The notes under the pieces: model-generated
Told to the model about the DNA's origin: nothing
The model's database searches: none
What the model saw: the letters and a program-made list of their open reading frames with translations, nothing else
Shown: positions 10,601-24,761 of the stretch, in pieces
Layout of the letters: every line of letters starts with the position of its first letter
Numbering within the stretch: position 1 is the first letter of the stretch
Translations under genes and position numbers: made by a program
DNA from: Syngnathus acus
Taxonomy: Eukaryota > Chordata > Actinopteri > Syngnathiformes > Syngnathidae
Reading direction: 5' to 3'
DNA length: 64,000 nucleotides
Assembly (NCBI RefSeq): GCF_901709675.1
Contig: NC_051094.1
Location: 4,491,001 to 4,555,000, forward strand

Positions 10601-13600
10601 TCAAGATTCAAGAGTTTTTATTCGCCATGTTTGAGCGTGCCAAACAAGGAATTTGACTTCGGTAAAACACACCCTCTGTTCAACATATAGGTGACTAACA
10701 ACACTCAGGACATGTGAATAATGGCAAAAACAGTGTAGACAAATTCAAAAGGTGTGAAGAGCAGGATGTTATTGCACAGTAATGCCTCTGAGACTCTATG
10801 AGTGGTGTGAGTTCATCAGAGCAACAGCCTGGGGGAAGAAGCTGTCTCGGTGTCTGCTGGTTTTGGCGTACCGAGCTCTATAACGCCGTCCGGAGGGGAG
10901 TAGTTCAAACAGACTGCAACCTGGGTGAGAAGGGTCTGTAGAGATGTTCCTTGCACGTTTCCTGGTCCTGGACAGGTACAAGTCTTGGATAGAAGGGAGG
11001 TTGATTCCAATGATCTTTTCTGCAGTCCTGATTGTCCGTTTTATAATCTTACAACCTGGCAACATTTGTGACAATGTCCTGATTTCAAAAGGAGCACATT
11101 TCTTTGCAGAAACATTTGATTGTTTATCGTGCGAGGCATCTAAAAAACTGTGCTGTGCTGCACACTCACTGGTGCTTGGCTGCCATGCAGGTGGCTGATG
11201 GGAAATCAAATAAGGGTGCAGACGCGAGATGGGGCCTGATAACAAAGTCAAGACCTCTCAGGGAGGTGCAAGCCCCCAAAACTAACACACATACACACAC
11301 AGCAGCCAATCTTCCCTGGATTTGTGCTGAGAATTTCTATTTGGAAAACATATTGCATCTAATTTACTAAAGTAGTTAAGATTGGAGTCAAAGGTGTCAA
11401 ATTTGTTGATATTTTGAGTTCGTATCAAAGCGGACAAACTTCTGATTGACTTCAGAATGCAAATACAAAGTAATAATATGAATATGGGGACCATCTTGGT
11501 TTGCTGTCCCTCCAAGACAAGCGACCCCTGCAATCCCCCCATCCAATCTATGTTGTATTTTTCAGAGCCTAATACAAGAGCTGAGTGTCGCTTAAATAAC
11601 AGTTTATAAAGCTGTCAGCGAGCTGATGGTGTGGACAAGGCGGCTGACGTATTGCTATTGGCGCTGACAGGAATCACATTCCATAAAAAGTGAAATTGAA
11701 AAAGCGGCCTACGCCGGCGAGTCGACGCCTCGTTGCAAAAGTTTGCCGCGCGCTGCCGAAGACTCTCTGACGAGTTTTTTTTTTTTTTTTTTACTGGACA
11801 GGTGCCCCATGGCGACGACGGCCACATGTCGGGCTGGAACGTGTCCCCGCAGTACCACCTCATGCAACCTCACTACTCTGCGGCCTCTTACCTGCAGCAG
11901 GGGTTGGGCACTTCCTACTACAACCTGGAAGATATCAACTACTCCGAGGCCATCCCCGCCGGTGAGTGACCTATGACACGCGCACACACTTTTGTGGAAG
12001 TGGCCCTGATGTGTTTTTAAAAAACATTACTGTGAGGTACACTGTAACTTCACATAAGATGTGTCACACATATAAAAATACATTTTTTATTCTTCTCAAA
12101 ATTTGTCATTCAAATCTGAGCCCCCATGACATCACATTTCCTGGAGGAGAAGTCTTAAAAAACTCCGATTTGTCTCGAGCTATGAAAGTTGACTATCAAT
12201 GCAAATTGTTACAGTTCCGATACTGCCGCCAAACTTTTCATTCATTTCACCGAGCGAAGCACCAGCAGGGCTTTAAGACCCCCGTATATCTTTTGTATTT
12301 GTTTTGGACTTTCACCTGTCTGTTTCCTGTGAGGGTCCCCCGCCTCATCCCCTCGTTGCCCAAGGCTTTACGCTCCATTACAGGACCACTACCGCCTTCC
12401 CCGCGGGTGGTCCCACATTTGGTAGCAGCCACCCGAGTTGTTCCCACCGTTTTCTTCCTCTCACCTAACAGGAAATGGCTGCCACAACATTGGGTACACC
12501 TGCGCTAACTAATAATATCCATCAGCATGAAATTTAGTAGGCGTGTCTATTATGAGCAGCGTTTTGGTTCCAAGCGGCCATTTTCTAGTTCCATCTCGTG
12601 CGCACGGATCCCGCACCTTATCAGACGGTTGGTCCGCATCCAGCACGTTAACAAAAGGGAACCGGTCTTGGCCGCGCCGACGTGCCCGTACAACATTCCT
12701 TACGCTCGCCTGAGCTTTCTGCGAGCAAGTCCCGGACTGTGCGGCCTTGAATCGGGGCCAAGAGGATTTGCTAATCTTATCCAACCCATGTGTCATTCAG
12801 CAGTTTAATAAGTCTGCTGCTGTCGTATCAGCAACATTGATAAATTTTCACATCATTAGCCTTTTGTTTTTAAAAAGCCTCCTCTGTGGAATACGTCAGA
12901 GGTGTTCTTTGAATTGAGGCGAAATCCAATCCCGCCATTTTGTTCTGTGTAGCCCGGAATTCCCAGTCAGGAAACTCCCCATGTCCACCCTTTCCCTATT
13001 ACGTTGAACGCCGTGTGAAAGTGTACACAGTGGTGTGATATCCTGCTTCACTGGATTCTGTGTAAAAGGCACAAGAGGACAAATGGCAGATTTTTTTTTT
13101 TATCAACTTCATTCTTGAAGAATCTATGTGTGTTGTCGTCACTCCAATGTGCATGACCTGAATGGGAAACTGCTTGAATAGAAGTGTGCTGCTATTTTGG
13201 TGACCCATCAAAGCGGTCCAAATGTGGACCAGCTAGAACCAGGAACTAGCGGGAGGCACCTTGCACCTGCCAAACAGCGCCGCGGCAGATTTATCGAGGC
13301 TTCCGAGGCGAGGGCTAATCACTTGGCCAAATACAGAGATCCAAATAACCTTCAGGAGCACCGATGCTGTCCTTTCCCCCGCCTCCCTCGGAATACCCGC
13401 CCACCAACACCCCCCCTCCGCAGTCCCCGCTGTCTCCGCAAAATTGCCTTCTGGAGTTAGTGAGCGGGAACAGTTAAGATTTACAAACAATGATGAAGCT
13501 TGTCATGCGTCTTTCTCCATCCGTCACGGCGGGCCGGGCGGCGCTGCCGGGGAGAGCCGTGGCGGTGTTCTTCATAAAAGCCAGCTCCGTGTGAAATACG

Positions 13601-16600
13601 CGCCCCCCCGGCCCGCCCGTTTACTGCGCCGCGCTCGTCAGCAGCCCCGCCGCCGTAAATCGCAGAGCGGGGAGGTGACAGCGCAGTCCATCAAGCCTCC
13701 GCCCCCTTCCGCCCCACCACCTCCGCGTACACACACACACAGTCAGAATGTTTGTCCACACATACACAGATCCACCGCAGAGGGTGTTGGGTGGGGGCGG
13801 GAAGCTTGCTTCATGTTCCTTCTTGCCCCCGTCCTTGTGGAGACTTTGTAAAGTTAGCCAGCTCAACTTTTTGGGATCAATCGCAGTTTGAAAGCAAAGA
13901 TTCAAACTAAAGTCTGCGCGGGCGCGTCGATATGAGCATTGGTTATACGGGTGTCAGGAGCGATAGCATTTAAATGCAAATTACAGACACGCTGATCGAT
14001 AGAGCCGGGCCAACCCGCCAAGCTCTACAAATCCATAACTATCTTTCTGAGATGATTTTCAATGGATTCAGCCGGCGTCACTGTACACCGCGCCTGTTAC
14101 CGGCACTTTGGCCTCAATGGCATTTGGATTGAAGCTATTGTTAGGCCCTCGCATGTGGACATGTCAAAAGGTTGCAGGATCTCTGTGTGAAATGTGGCAG
14201 GATCTCTGTGTGAAATTGGCTCCAGGCTTGCTTTGTGAGCTGTGAATAAGAGTCAGAGAGAATATTCCGGTTCCCGCTGGGGCCAGTCATACCCTCAAGG
14301 AGCTTCGGGTTGTGTTTGCCACCATGCTGTGCTTCTGAGTGCTAAATACAAGTGTAATTGTGTGTTGTAATGGCTTGTACGACAGCATCATTAACAGCAG
14401 CCTGCGGGCACTGTTAGGCATTTAATGGCTGCCGTGCGCTTTATGTAGTATTGGTCCGCAGTGTGACCAAAACGCTGAACCACTGACTACAGTGAACGCC
14501 AGATTATAGGATAGGTCAAAATTCTCTATAGCTTCTAAAAAGACAAATTTAAACCAGAATGTAAAAGCAAAACGATGAAGCAGACCACATAATTTCATCC
14601 AACTAAAGTCCACTAGCTTAATGCTACCAATAGCAAAACACTTGATGGGCTAAAGGTGACTAGCATAGATCAATTTCAATTTAACACACGGAACATTCAA
14701 ACAGTACATAAAATATTCACAAGCAGTAAATGTAATATTTTTCCATATATCGATATGATTGGTCATCTTAAAGTGTTGTTTTAAAAATGAGCGACCGAAC
14801 ATGATTTTGAGGAGTTATCGTTGAGTAAATATCAATTGAGGTCCTCCATATTTATTCCGCTCTCTTGCATGTGTCCTTTACTTTGGCATTTTTCTTGCGC
14901 TGTCTGTTTGCCCTCAATGAATGTTTTGTTTAAAACTCAAACCGGCAAATATTGATCAGCCACCTCAGCTCATTAAGGCGTATCCTTCAGGTTTACAAGA
15001 CGGACAGGCCATTTTGTGAGGTGACGGGGCACGCAGGAGCCCCAATGGAGATTGAACATAGTGCAAAGTGGACGGACGTACACCCCCCCCCCACCCTTCC
15101 CCTCCCTTCCGGTCGTCTTGCAGCGGGGACAGATTGGTTAACAATACGGGGGCAGAGGGTCCTCACTGCTTAATTAGCCTCTGACCCCGACACTGATGCC
15201 TTCTGTCAGTCGGAGTGTAATGGCTGCATATGCGCACACGCCCTGGACCCAGACTCGGCAATGTTACGGTCGGTAGCCTCGATGCTCGTTCAGTCTGAAA
15301 TGTTTCGCATAATTTGTTTTCTTCTCGTGTTGTTTCCGTTTTCACCTTCTTGTTTTCATTTTTCCTTTTCATCAATATCGCGGTCGTCTGATTTGAGAAT
15401 TGATTCAGTGCTTGATTCTCAAGCTTCACATCTTTGCGATTTTTTTTTTATCTCGTTGTTTCATTCTCGATTCAAAGTCATGAAGAAAAAGTCACGACGG
15501 AATGGATGGACGAAAAGTCGGGGTGAAAGTTCGCCGTGTGAACATCATTCGAAGTGGCGTGAGCCGCCATGTTTAAAGGCCGTCTGCCTGGCTGCCCTTT
15601 GACTGAGTTTTCCAGGTCATTAAGTTGCGCTGAGCCGGCTGATGACGACGAACCATACACACACACACACACACACACACACAATACACACACACTCACA
15701 CACAAAAGCACAAAAGTGTCCAGGGACATTTTGAGCTCGTATCATTTTAATGAGAGCCATTTCATCCCAAGCTAACCTTGTCATGTGACAGGCTACTTTT
15801 CATTCTGAAGATTGAATTGCTGTTGCCGCGCGGGCTAACGGCTCGTGCTAAGTGTGAGCGTGGCCCCGAACTACAGCGACTCTTCATTTCCTTTGATAGT
15901 TTGTGTTGGACTTTTTTCCATTGACTTTGGACAATGTTGAAACATATTCTGAAAGGTTCTGAAGACTTTTCTGCTTTGACTATGTCCTGTTTGGTACTAT
16001 TATTGTTTTGTTAGCGCTGTTTTTAGCATGTAGCATGTGAACAGATGGTGGAAACGTTTGCTTGATTTGTTTTGACAGTGAACGGTTTGCAGGAGAGACA
16101 CCTACAGGGTTGGAGTGGAATTGCAACAACCTGAACCTTAGCCTTTGTGAACTGAGCCCGTAAAAGGCGCCTTTTTCCGACACGCTTGTCTTTCCCGAGC
16201 TTCCTTTCTGCCTTCTTTCGCTCCGTTGCACTTTCCATCTTTGCTCGAGTCACTTCAACCTGCCTTTGTGCCTTCCTTATCTCCTTACCAGCTCTGTACT
16301 GTTTTTCTTCCAACATTCCTTCCTTTCTCCAGGTAGAAACGTCATAGTGGTTAATTGCCACCCATGGAAAAAGCTGTATTGCGCAAGATGTTTTACTTCT
16401 TAAGCACTGAACTTATCTTATCAAATAGATATAATACAACACTTTTTTTTTTTCTATTGACAAAAGCTTTTGTGATTTGGATTTTATTACATCGTGATGT
16501 CGATTTGATGAATTGTTCAACCCTATTTCAAATCCACTCCCGCTCTTCCTTCTCTCAAATGTACATTTTAAGAGTTACACAAAGGAGAGAGGATTTTGCT

Positions 16601-19137
16601 GTTGGAGGTGGCGACAAGTGGGCGGTATGTTTGCTTCGAGCATTATCTCATGCTCACCCCCATAACGCGACGCAATGCGCATGCCGGCAGAGCGACTCCG
16701 ACTATCTTGACAGCCAGCGAGAGATGATGCTGTCCCGTGAGGGCTTTTGTTGCTCAGCGTGACGGGCAACCATTGCACTTTGATGCACTCCCACACTCTC
16801 TTTAGCCAGCACGATAGGAGGTTGCCGACACCCACTTTTGTCCCGCCTTCTATTGTTTGGCCCCTGAGGGACGGCCATCGAGGCAAAAGTTCACTTTTGC
16901 TTATTCCTAGCAGCACGAGCATTTTCAACACCAACTGCCACTTCTCTAAAGTCACAGTAAGCCAAAGAAGAAGCAAAATAGGTTCGTTGATGCTCGCTAC
17001 ACAAAAATCGTGTGATGCTTGCTTGACATTGTTGCATTTTCATGCACGGTTTCATTCTTCTCTGAAAGCTGAAGGGTTAGTGTCAGGTTTAAGTACCATC
17101 AGACATTATTTTACACACTTTAACAAAGAGGGGAAGACAACCAGTATTCGTTTTACTTGCGGGGAGAATTCTCTACTCCTCAGCTGGTTGGGAGCTGGTT
17201 GGCTGACTTGTCCTTGATTAGATATCTCGAAGCGTGTTGAGTATAATTTTCCTGTGGAATAATGCAATTTTCTTGCTACGTTTCACACAATACTAATATT
17301 GAGTAAATATGGGATAACTTATATGCAACTACTTCAACAGATATGTTTTGTCTGTAACACTTACAATCTCAATCAACAACAATCTATAGATAAAACTACA
17401 GAGTTGGCTTAAAGGGAGAGAAGTTCTTATGAATTAAACAGAGAACTAGTGAGATAAGAAAGGAAGGGAGGTAAAGGAATTCTCTGGGACTAGACAGAGA
17501 GATTTGTTGAAGCAAAGGACTCCCAACTTGTAAATAATGAGGCCTTTGGTCAGGCCGACCATCGAATTATTCCAACAGTTAGGGTTTATTCACATGTTGT
17601 TTCATTAGCATTAGCTCCTGCTGTTTTTCATTATCATCTTTTTATGTCCTTGTGTTTTTTTTTCCATGCGTGTCGTTTTCCCGTACTAACATTCCATTTT
17701 CACGATCTTGGCCTTCTGGTATATAAATATAGGGTTAACTGTTTTTAAAGTCAATTAATTTGTCGTTTTCCCCTTTAAATAATTACCCAAACGTGGTCAA
17801 ATGGCCGTCACTAATTAATAATAATTGAGTAGCAGCTACATGGGGCTAATTGATAATGAAAATCATGTCGCACTCGGATTTCGCAAACAAATGTGACAGG
17901 AAAGTGAATTAGACGGCAAACATGTGGGCCGCGTCCTCAATTAACATCACCCAGCACCTTTAATTACACACACGCACGCACACACACGCACACACACACA
18001 CACACTCAGAAGCTTTAATGGCGTACAAGCACAGCACAGCGGCTGCACCTCGCAACACAAACATCCCTTTTAATGATGAAGGTGCCCGTTTGAAAGTGGT
18101 GACAAAGTGCAGATGGGCAAAAAAAAAAAGTGGGCGTCCCAAACCAATCAGGAAGTTAATGAGGAGAGAAATGACCTCACAACACAACAGGGAGGAGGAC
18201 GGCAGGGAGGGAGCGCCGCCGGCCAATCGGAAATGTGTAAATGCAAAGACGCCTTTAATATTGTAACACTCAAATAGAAATTTTAACGGCTTTACCGCTT
18301 TATATTAAAAAATGACTTTTTTAGTCTTTTTTTTGGTCAACTTTTTCAAGTCGAGCCTGGCGAACAATTGGATCTTTTAAATTTGTCATATATGAATACA
18401 GAAATGTCTCTCTAGCGCCTCCTACTAATGTTCAACGTGTAGATATTCTTTCCCCTACTTGGAAACTCAAATTTGAAACCCCAGCCCAACTTTTAGACCC
18501 TAGTTTGAAATCGAAACCTTAAAAACCCTACTTTGAAAGCCGACTTTAATAGCCTAACCCTAATTTGAAACCCAAATTCTAGTTGAGGCCTTGTTGGAAG
18601 GGCAGGATAAATTTTTGGGGTTGACTGTAAGAAAAATAGAGTTGGGTAGGTTGCATCTGGCAGTTCTGAATTCATACTGCGGTTATACTGTAAATTGTGA
18701 CGACCATATTCTGAGCTGTGCGTATATGTGTGTGTTTGTGTGTTTGTGTGCGCGCGTGCGTGTGTAATGTATTGTCATTGTAAAAGCAGTGATTAGTTGC
18801 GCTGCGTTCAGGAACGAGTGCCAACGCAGCACAGGGGCTTATTGAACAAGTCTTTTGTCGCCATTTTGTCTCCCCCCCCTCAGGCATGCGCACAGATTAG
18901 AATTCGTCTTTTCATGTTTAGTGTATTTTTTGTCTTCTCACACGGTGTTTTAGTGTTCTCTTTTTATATTTTAATCTCGTCTGTCTCTTTTTTGCGTGTG
19001 TAGCCATGATGGACAGCGGCGAGGGCGGCGCCCCTGACTCGATGGCCTTCTGCGACTTCGCGGACATCAAGTCGGAGCAGGATGACGGAAGCGACAATAC
19101 CGGCCGCCTCGTCATCGACGAAGATATGGGCGAATGA
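7396..19137 (+). CDS. dmrt1: DM-domain transcription factor dmrt1 (doublesex and mab-3 related 1)
   Basis: Five exons (7396-7614, 7691-7865, 9342-9478, 11802-11961, 19004-19137) join in phase to a 274-residue protein, somewhat short for teleost Dmrt1. The DM domain (about 29-73) keeps all expected ligands: C31, C34, H37, H46, C50, C55, C57, C60. After it come the [15 protein letters not shown] linker, a Tyr/Gln-rich middle ([19 protein letters not shown]) and the Dmrt1-type stretch [11 protein letters not shown]...LQQGLGT. An acidic tail ends in DEDMGE. In vertebrates Dmrt1 is a nuclear regulator of testis differentiation and binds DNA as an oligomer. The start is the first in-frame ATG and has A at -3. 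Position upstream of dmrt3a and dmrt2a supports the identity. Several normally invariant DM-domain residues differ. Confidence 0.93.
7691..7865 (+). CDS. dmrt1: dmrt1 exon 2
   Basis: Starts [20 protein letters not shown] and ends SLLSAKG in phase 1 at GTAAGG. The intron before it is only 76 bp. Confidence 0.92.
7866..9341. other. dmrt1 intron 2
   Basis: About 1.5 kb, AT-rich in its second half. A DM-motif-like GACACAATGTTAT lies at 8117 and a CTCF-like CAGGGGGCGCC near 9285-9302. No coding signal seen. Confidence 0.6.
9342..9478 (+). CDS. dmrt1: dmrt1 exon 3
   Basis: Encodes [20 protein letters not shown] to YDNHYQSYQ, phase 1 to 0. The Tyr/Gln-rich end is typical of the Dmrt1 middle region. 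Acceptor TTTGTCAG, donor GTGACA. Confidence 0.88.
10586..11060 (-). mobile_element. 5'-truncated L2-like (CR1/L2 clade) LINE fragment
   Basis: On the minus strand, codons between about 11060 and 10796 read as the C-terminal end of a non-LTR reverse transcriptase ORF, with [43 protein letters not shown] and [12 protein letters not shown]. About 200 bp of 3'UTR follows. The element ends in four exact 7-bp TTCAAGA copies (10586-10613, + orientation), as expected of L2-type 3' microsatellite tails. It is a dead 3' remnant in dmrt1 intron 3. Confidence 0.8.
11775..11792 (+). repeat. 18-T run forming the polypyrimidine tract of dmrt1 exon 4
   Basis: An uninterrupted T homopolymer lies just upstream of the ACTGGACAG acceptor. 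Length variation could affect exon 4 splicing. Confidence 0.8.
11802..11961 (+). CDS. dmrt1: dmrt1 exon 4
   Basis: Encodes [20 protein letters not shown] through [19 protein letters not shown], phase 0 to 1. It contains the SPQY...GLGT stretch characteristic of Dmrt1. The donor is GTGAGT. Confidence 0.92.
15657..15683. repeat. (AC)n microsatellite
   Basis: An uninterrupted AC dinucleotide run in dmrt1 intron 4, continued by interrupted CACA units to about 15713. Confidence 0.85.
17741..17960. promoter_or_regulatory. candidate enhancer-like block rich in homeodomain-type sites, dmrt1 intron 4
   Basis: Repeated TAATTA, ATTAAT and CAATTA cores (AATTAATTTG, ACTAATTAATAATAATTG, GGGCTAATTGATAATG, CTCAATTAACATC) lie within about 220 bp of non-repetitive sequence. 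This composition is common in conserved non-coding elements. Conservation was not tested. Confidence 0.3.
17966..18005. repeat. (CA)n microsatellite with CG interruptions
   Basis: A CACACG/CACACA run of about 40 bp in dmrt1 intron 4. Confidence 0.85.
18452..18585 (+). repeat. degenerate CCCTAATTTGAAACC-type repeat, copy 1
   Basis: Several diverged units read ACTCAAATTTGAAACC, CCCTAGTTTGAAATC, CCCTACTTTGAAAGC and CCCTAATTTGAAACCC in tandem. Related arrays are at 38821-38960 (reverse) and 58831-59018 (forward). Confidence 0.6.
19004..19137 (+). CDS. dmrt1: dmrt1 exon 5 (C-terminus)
   Basis: Encodes [28 protein letters not shown] and DEDMGE with a TGA stop at 19135. Acceptor GTGTGTAG. The DIKSEQ core resembles the VKAE/IKSE acidic C-terminus of Dmrt1 proteins. 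Confidence 0.85.
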
Positions 19138-19370
19138 ACGCCGAGCTTCGGTTTTTGCACGACAAGCGACGCTTTTAACAAACAAACTTACTTCACTAAT
19201 CATTCAAATCAACAGCTAACAGATTTGTCACAACATAAAGTTAAAGTTATAGAATAATACATGTTTGATTATTTTTTTAATCAACAAGAAATGACATTTT
19301 ATTTAGTTAAGTGTTTCTTAAATTTTTTTCTTATAATTGTTGATTTCACATGATTTTTTTTCATTACCCT

Positions 19371-19376
19371 AATAAA
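19371..19376 (+). other. polyadenylation signal of dmrt1
   Basis: AATAAA lies 234 bp after the stop codon, the first canonical signal downstream of dmrt1. Confidence 0.7.
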
Positions 19377-20062
19377 GATTCATTGATGAAACTGCGTCCA
19401 ACGCCCATCCCAAGTGTTTTTCTTAAAAAACAACCAAAAAATGCTTCCTCCAAAACTAAATTGGCAGCCAAACTGCAGCAAGTCTTGAGTGGCTAAAGCC
19501 AAAGCGTCCTCAACTCTTTCCTCTACAGTTGTGTTAATATTACAAGGGTAAAAATGTTCCGGCGCCTCAAGGAGATTCTTCATGTGAAGTGTTTTCTTGA
19601 GTTTATGTGGCTACAAGTCTGTTTGCGGCGCTGAAATGATGGAGGGTGTCGGAAAACAAAGTCCGAGTGTTTTCTTTGCGCTAACACTCAGCGGGTCGTG
19701 CCCCATCTGCTGGAATCAATAACACTGCCGTCTTGTTCTTCTTTTTTTTTCTTTATGAAACGCACTTACTCTTAATTTCATCCCCGAGTGGTTTTAGAGA
19801 GAAGAATGTGGAGTTACCTATAAGCGCCACGCCGCCATAAATCAGAGGCGGCGCTAGTATCGATTGAGGCTGATATATCACACAAATTTACTGTCACTTC
19901 TGTTTTCAATTAAAGATACAATCAGTCAGATAATGACTTAATTGGATTTTACACAAGATTGACTTTTATGGCCGGCGCTTTTACGACTTTAGTTAAGGGA
20001 GGCCATTTTATCACGGGGAGAACACAGTGTGTCGCCGTTGCCCCCCCCTCACCGCGACACGA

Positions 20063-20076
20063 CGCCCCCTGCTGGC
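20063..20076 (-). promoter_or_regulatory. CTCF-like motif
   Basis: CGCCCCCTGCTGGC on + is the reverse complement of the vertebrate CTCF core (CCAGCAGGGGGCG). It sits between dmrt1 and dmrt3a. Binding is inferred from the motif only. Confidence 0.4.
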
Positions 20077-21477
20077 CTGCAGTGTTAGTTTCACCTTCAA
20101 AAGTCAAACTAAACTTGGTCCTGCGAAATCTAATGAGACCTCAGCTCAATGAGCATCAAGAGGATTCAATATTTTTGCCATCCTAGTCTGACAATTGCGT
20201 GCGTGTTGTATTTGCAGACACAATCTGAATGTGTTCAAACTTGATTGAGACGTGCCGACAAATTGCTCCCCCGGGGACTCTTAAATCAAATGCCCGGTGA
20301 CAACAAGCCCCGCCCCACAATCAGCGCCTCCTAATCACAGCAATTTTCTACTCGTGCCCAACAACCATTTTATTGAGTCCCCAAAAGCCCAAAACCTTTA
20401 CCACCAATGTTTCAAGTACCAATTCCAATGTTGCTAGTATGGTTATCCAGAAGTGGAAAAAAAATCGTATTTTTCAATCATCATTCACATTTAAAACTAG
20501 GTGTGAAATAAATGTAATATTTTTCCATTTTAACATATCTATATTTTTAATGATTGATTAAAACATTTTTGGAAATCGTGGAAAATATCCAAATTCAGAC
20601 TCCTCATTTTCAAAATTATAATCTGAAATATTTTTGTCACATCGTACATTTTGATCATTAATTTACTTGAAAGTCCCCTTTCCTCGCAATATAGTTTTTC
20701 CTATTCCCAGTGTTGCCACTTTACATGACAGGTAAAGTCCACAAGCGAGTCCTGAGTCGGACCCGCAGTCTGTCCAGACCCGTCTAGTCACCTTGAAGAG
20801 GTGCTGGGCCATTTTCCAATTAAAAGCTTAATAGCCCCACTTGCTTGGCTGGCCCGCCATCCATCCCGTGATGTGCTTCAATAAACTAACACCGGCCTCC
20901 ATTAGGTGATGCTACTCAATTCTGTATTCACTGCAGCGCATGAAAAACGTACAAGTTGTAAAAGTTGCAGATGAGTTCCGTCTAGATTGCTCTTTTATTT
21001 GTTCCGGTTTAATAGCCGATTGTTTGTTGGGTAGCAGGCTGGCGCGAACGACAATTCAAAGTGTCTCCACTATGCTTAATGGAGTAGTGGCATGGAGGAG
21101 AAGCTAGAATGTCAACATTTTTAATGCAAATCTGGGTCAAGGATGCCCCCCCCGCCACACACACTTTTGGGGGCTTCTTTGTGATTTTTATTATTAGCTT
21201 CTCACCATAATTATACCTAAACAAAAATCAAATCAGTCATACCCAAACTACAATACAAATATTTAAATCCCTTCAGTCCATAATATATATATATTTTTAA
21301 TAAATATCCAATTCTAAGTTTGAATAAAAAAATTTTGGTGTCGGATTTGAAATGTTTGCTTAATATCTCACGGATTAAAACATAAAATAAACAAACGTAA
21401 TCACTAGTCCCTCTAAAAAACAAAATCCTAAAAGTGATTATTTTTTGCATATTTCCCAAGTACCGACCACTTCGGTC

Positions 21478-21647
21478 ACGTGCACGTTTTGATTGACAGC
21501 CTTGTCCTTGTATAACTTCAGATATTGAATTATATTCACCAAGAAAATTAAAGCCAACTGACTCACTAAAGTGTTTCCGAAACGTTTTTGCCTCTATTTT
21601 TCCAAGGAGGGAACAGTTGTGGTTGACGTGCACGTTCTGATTGATAG
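21478..21647 (+). promoter_or_regulatory. duplicated element with PBX/MEIS-type decamer upstream of dmrt3a
   Basis: Two 22-bp copies 148 bp apart (21478-21499 and 21626-21647) match at 20 positions. Each has an ACGTGCACGT palindrome followed by TGATTGACAG (exact PBX-MEIS/PREP decamer) or TGATTGATAG. They end about 155 bp upstream of the dmrt3a ATG. Confidence 0.45.
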
Positions 21648-21756
21648 ACAGTCGGGTGGGTGGGCGTGTAAAGTAAGCCACCCCAACCCGCCCCTGCGCC
21701 ACCCGGGTCCCCGTCCCCTCACTCTTGTCTCTCTCTCTCTCATCTCGAGCGTGTGA

Positions 21757-24629
<2,873 letters not shown>

Positions 24630-24755
24630 ACCGCTTTTTGTTTGTTATGACCAGACCCATACCAACAATGACGTGAGCGCTACTCGTGAATGTACGCACA
24701 TTTACGTCTATTTCCTGCATGATGTCATGTTTGTGAGCATGTGTTCAGTGTGACT

Positions 24756-24761
24756 AATAAA
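24756..24761 (+). other. polyadenylation signal of dmrt3a
   Basis: AATAAA 127 bp after the stop codon. Confidence 0.7.

Larger units (their letters stand above)
9479..11801. other. dmrt1 intron 3
   Basis: About 2.3 kb. It holds an L2-like LINE fragment at 10586-11060 and a block at 10090-10260 with clustered TTAGC/TTAATG-type motifs. The 3' end carries an 18-T run before the acceptor. Confidence 0.7.
11962..19003. other. dmrt1 intron 4 (7 kb)
   Basis: The largest dmrt1 intron. No additional Dmrt1 exon was recognised, and exons 4 and 5 join in phase without one. It contains CA microsatellites (15657-15683, 17966-18005), a block with an octamer near 13974, a homeodomain-site-rich block at 17741-17960 and a CCCTAATTTGAAACC-type repeat at 18452-18585. 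Confidence 0.65.

Noticed and set aside
13261-13851. 196-codon open frame on + in dmrt1 intron 4
   Set aside because: Low-complexity Pro/Arg/His-rich reading of GC-rich DNA, no family match, no splice-compatible phase with dmrt1.
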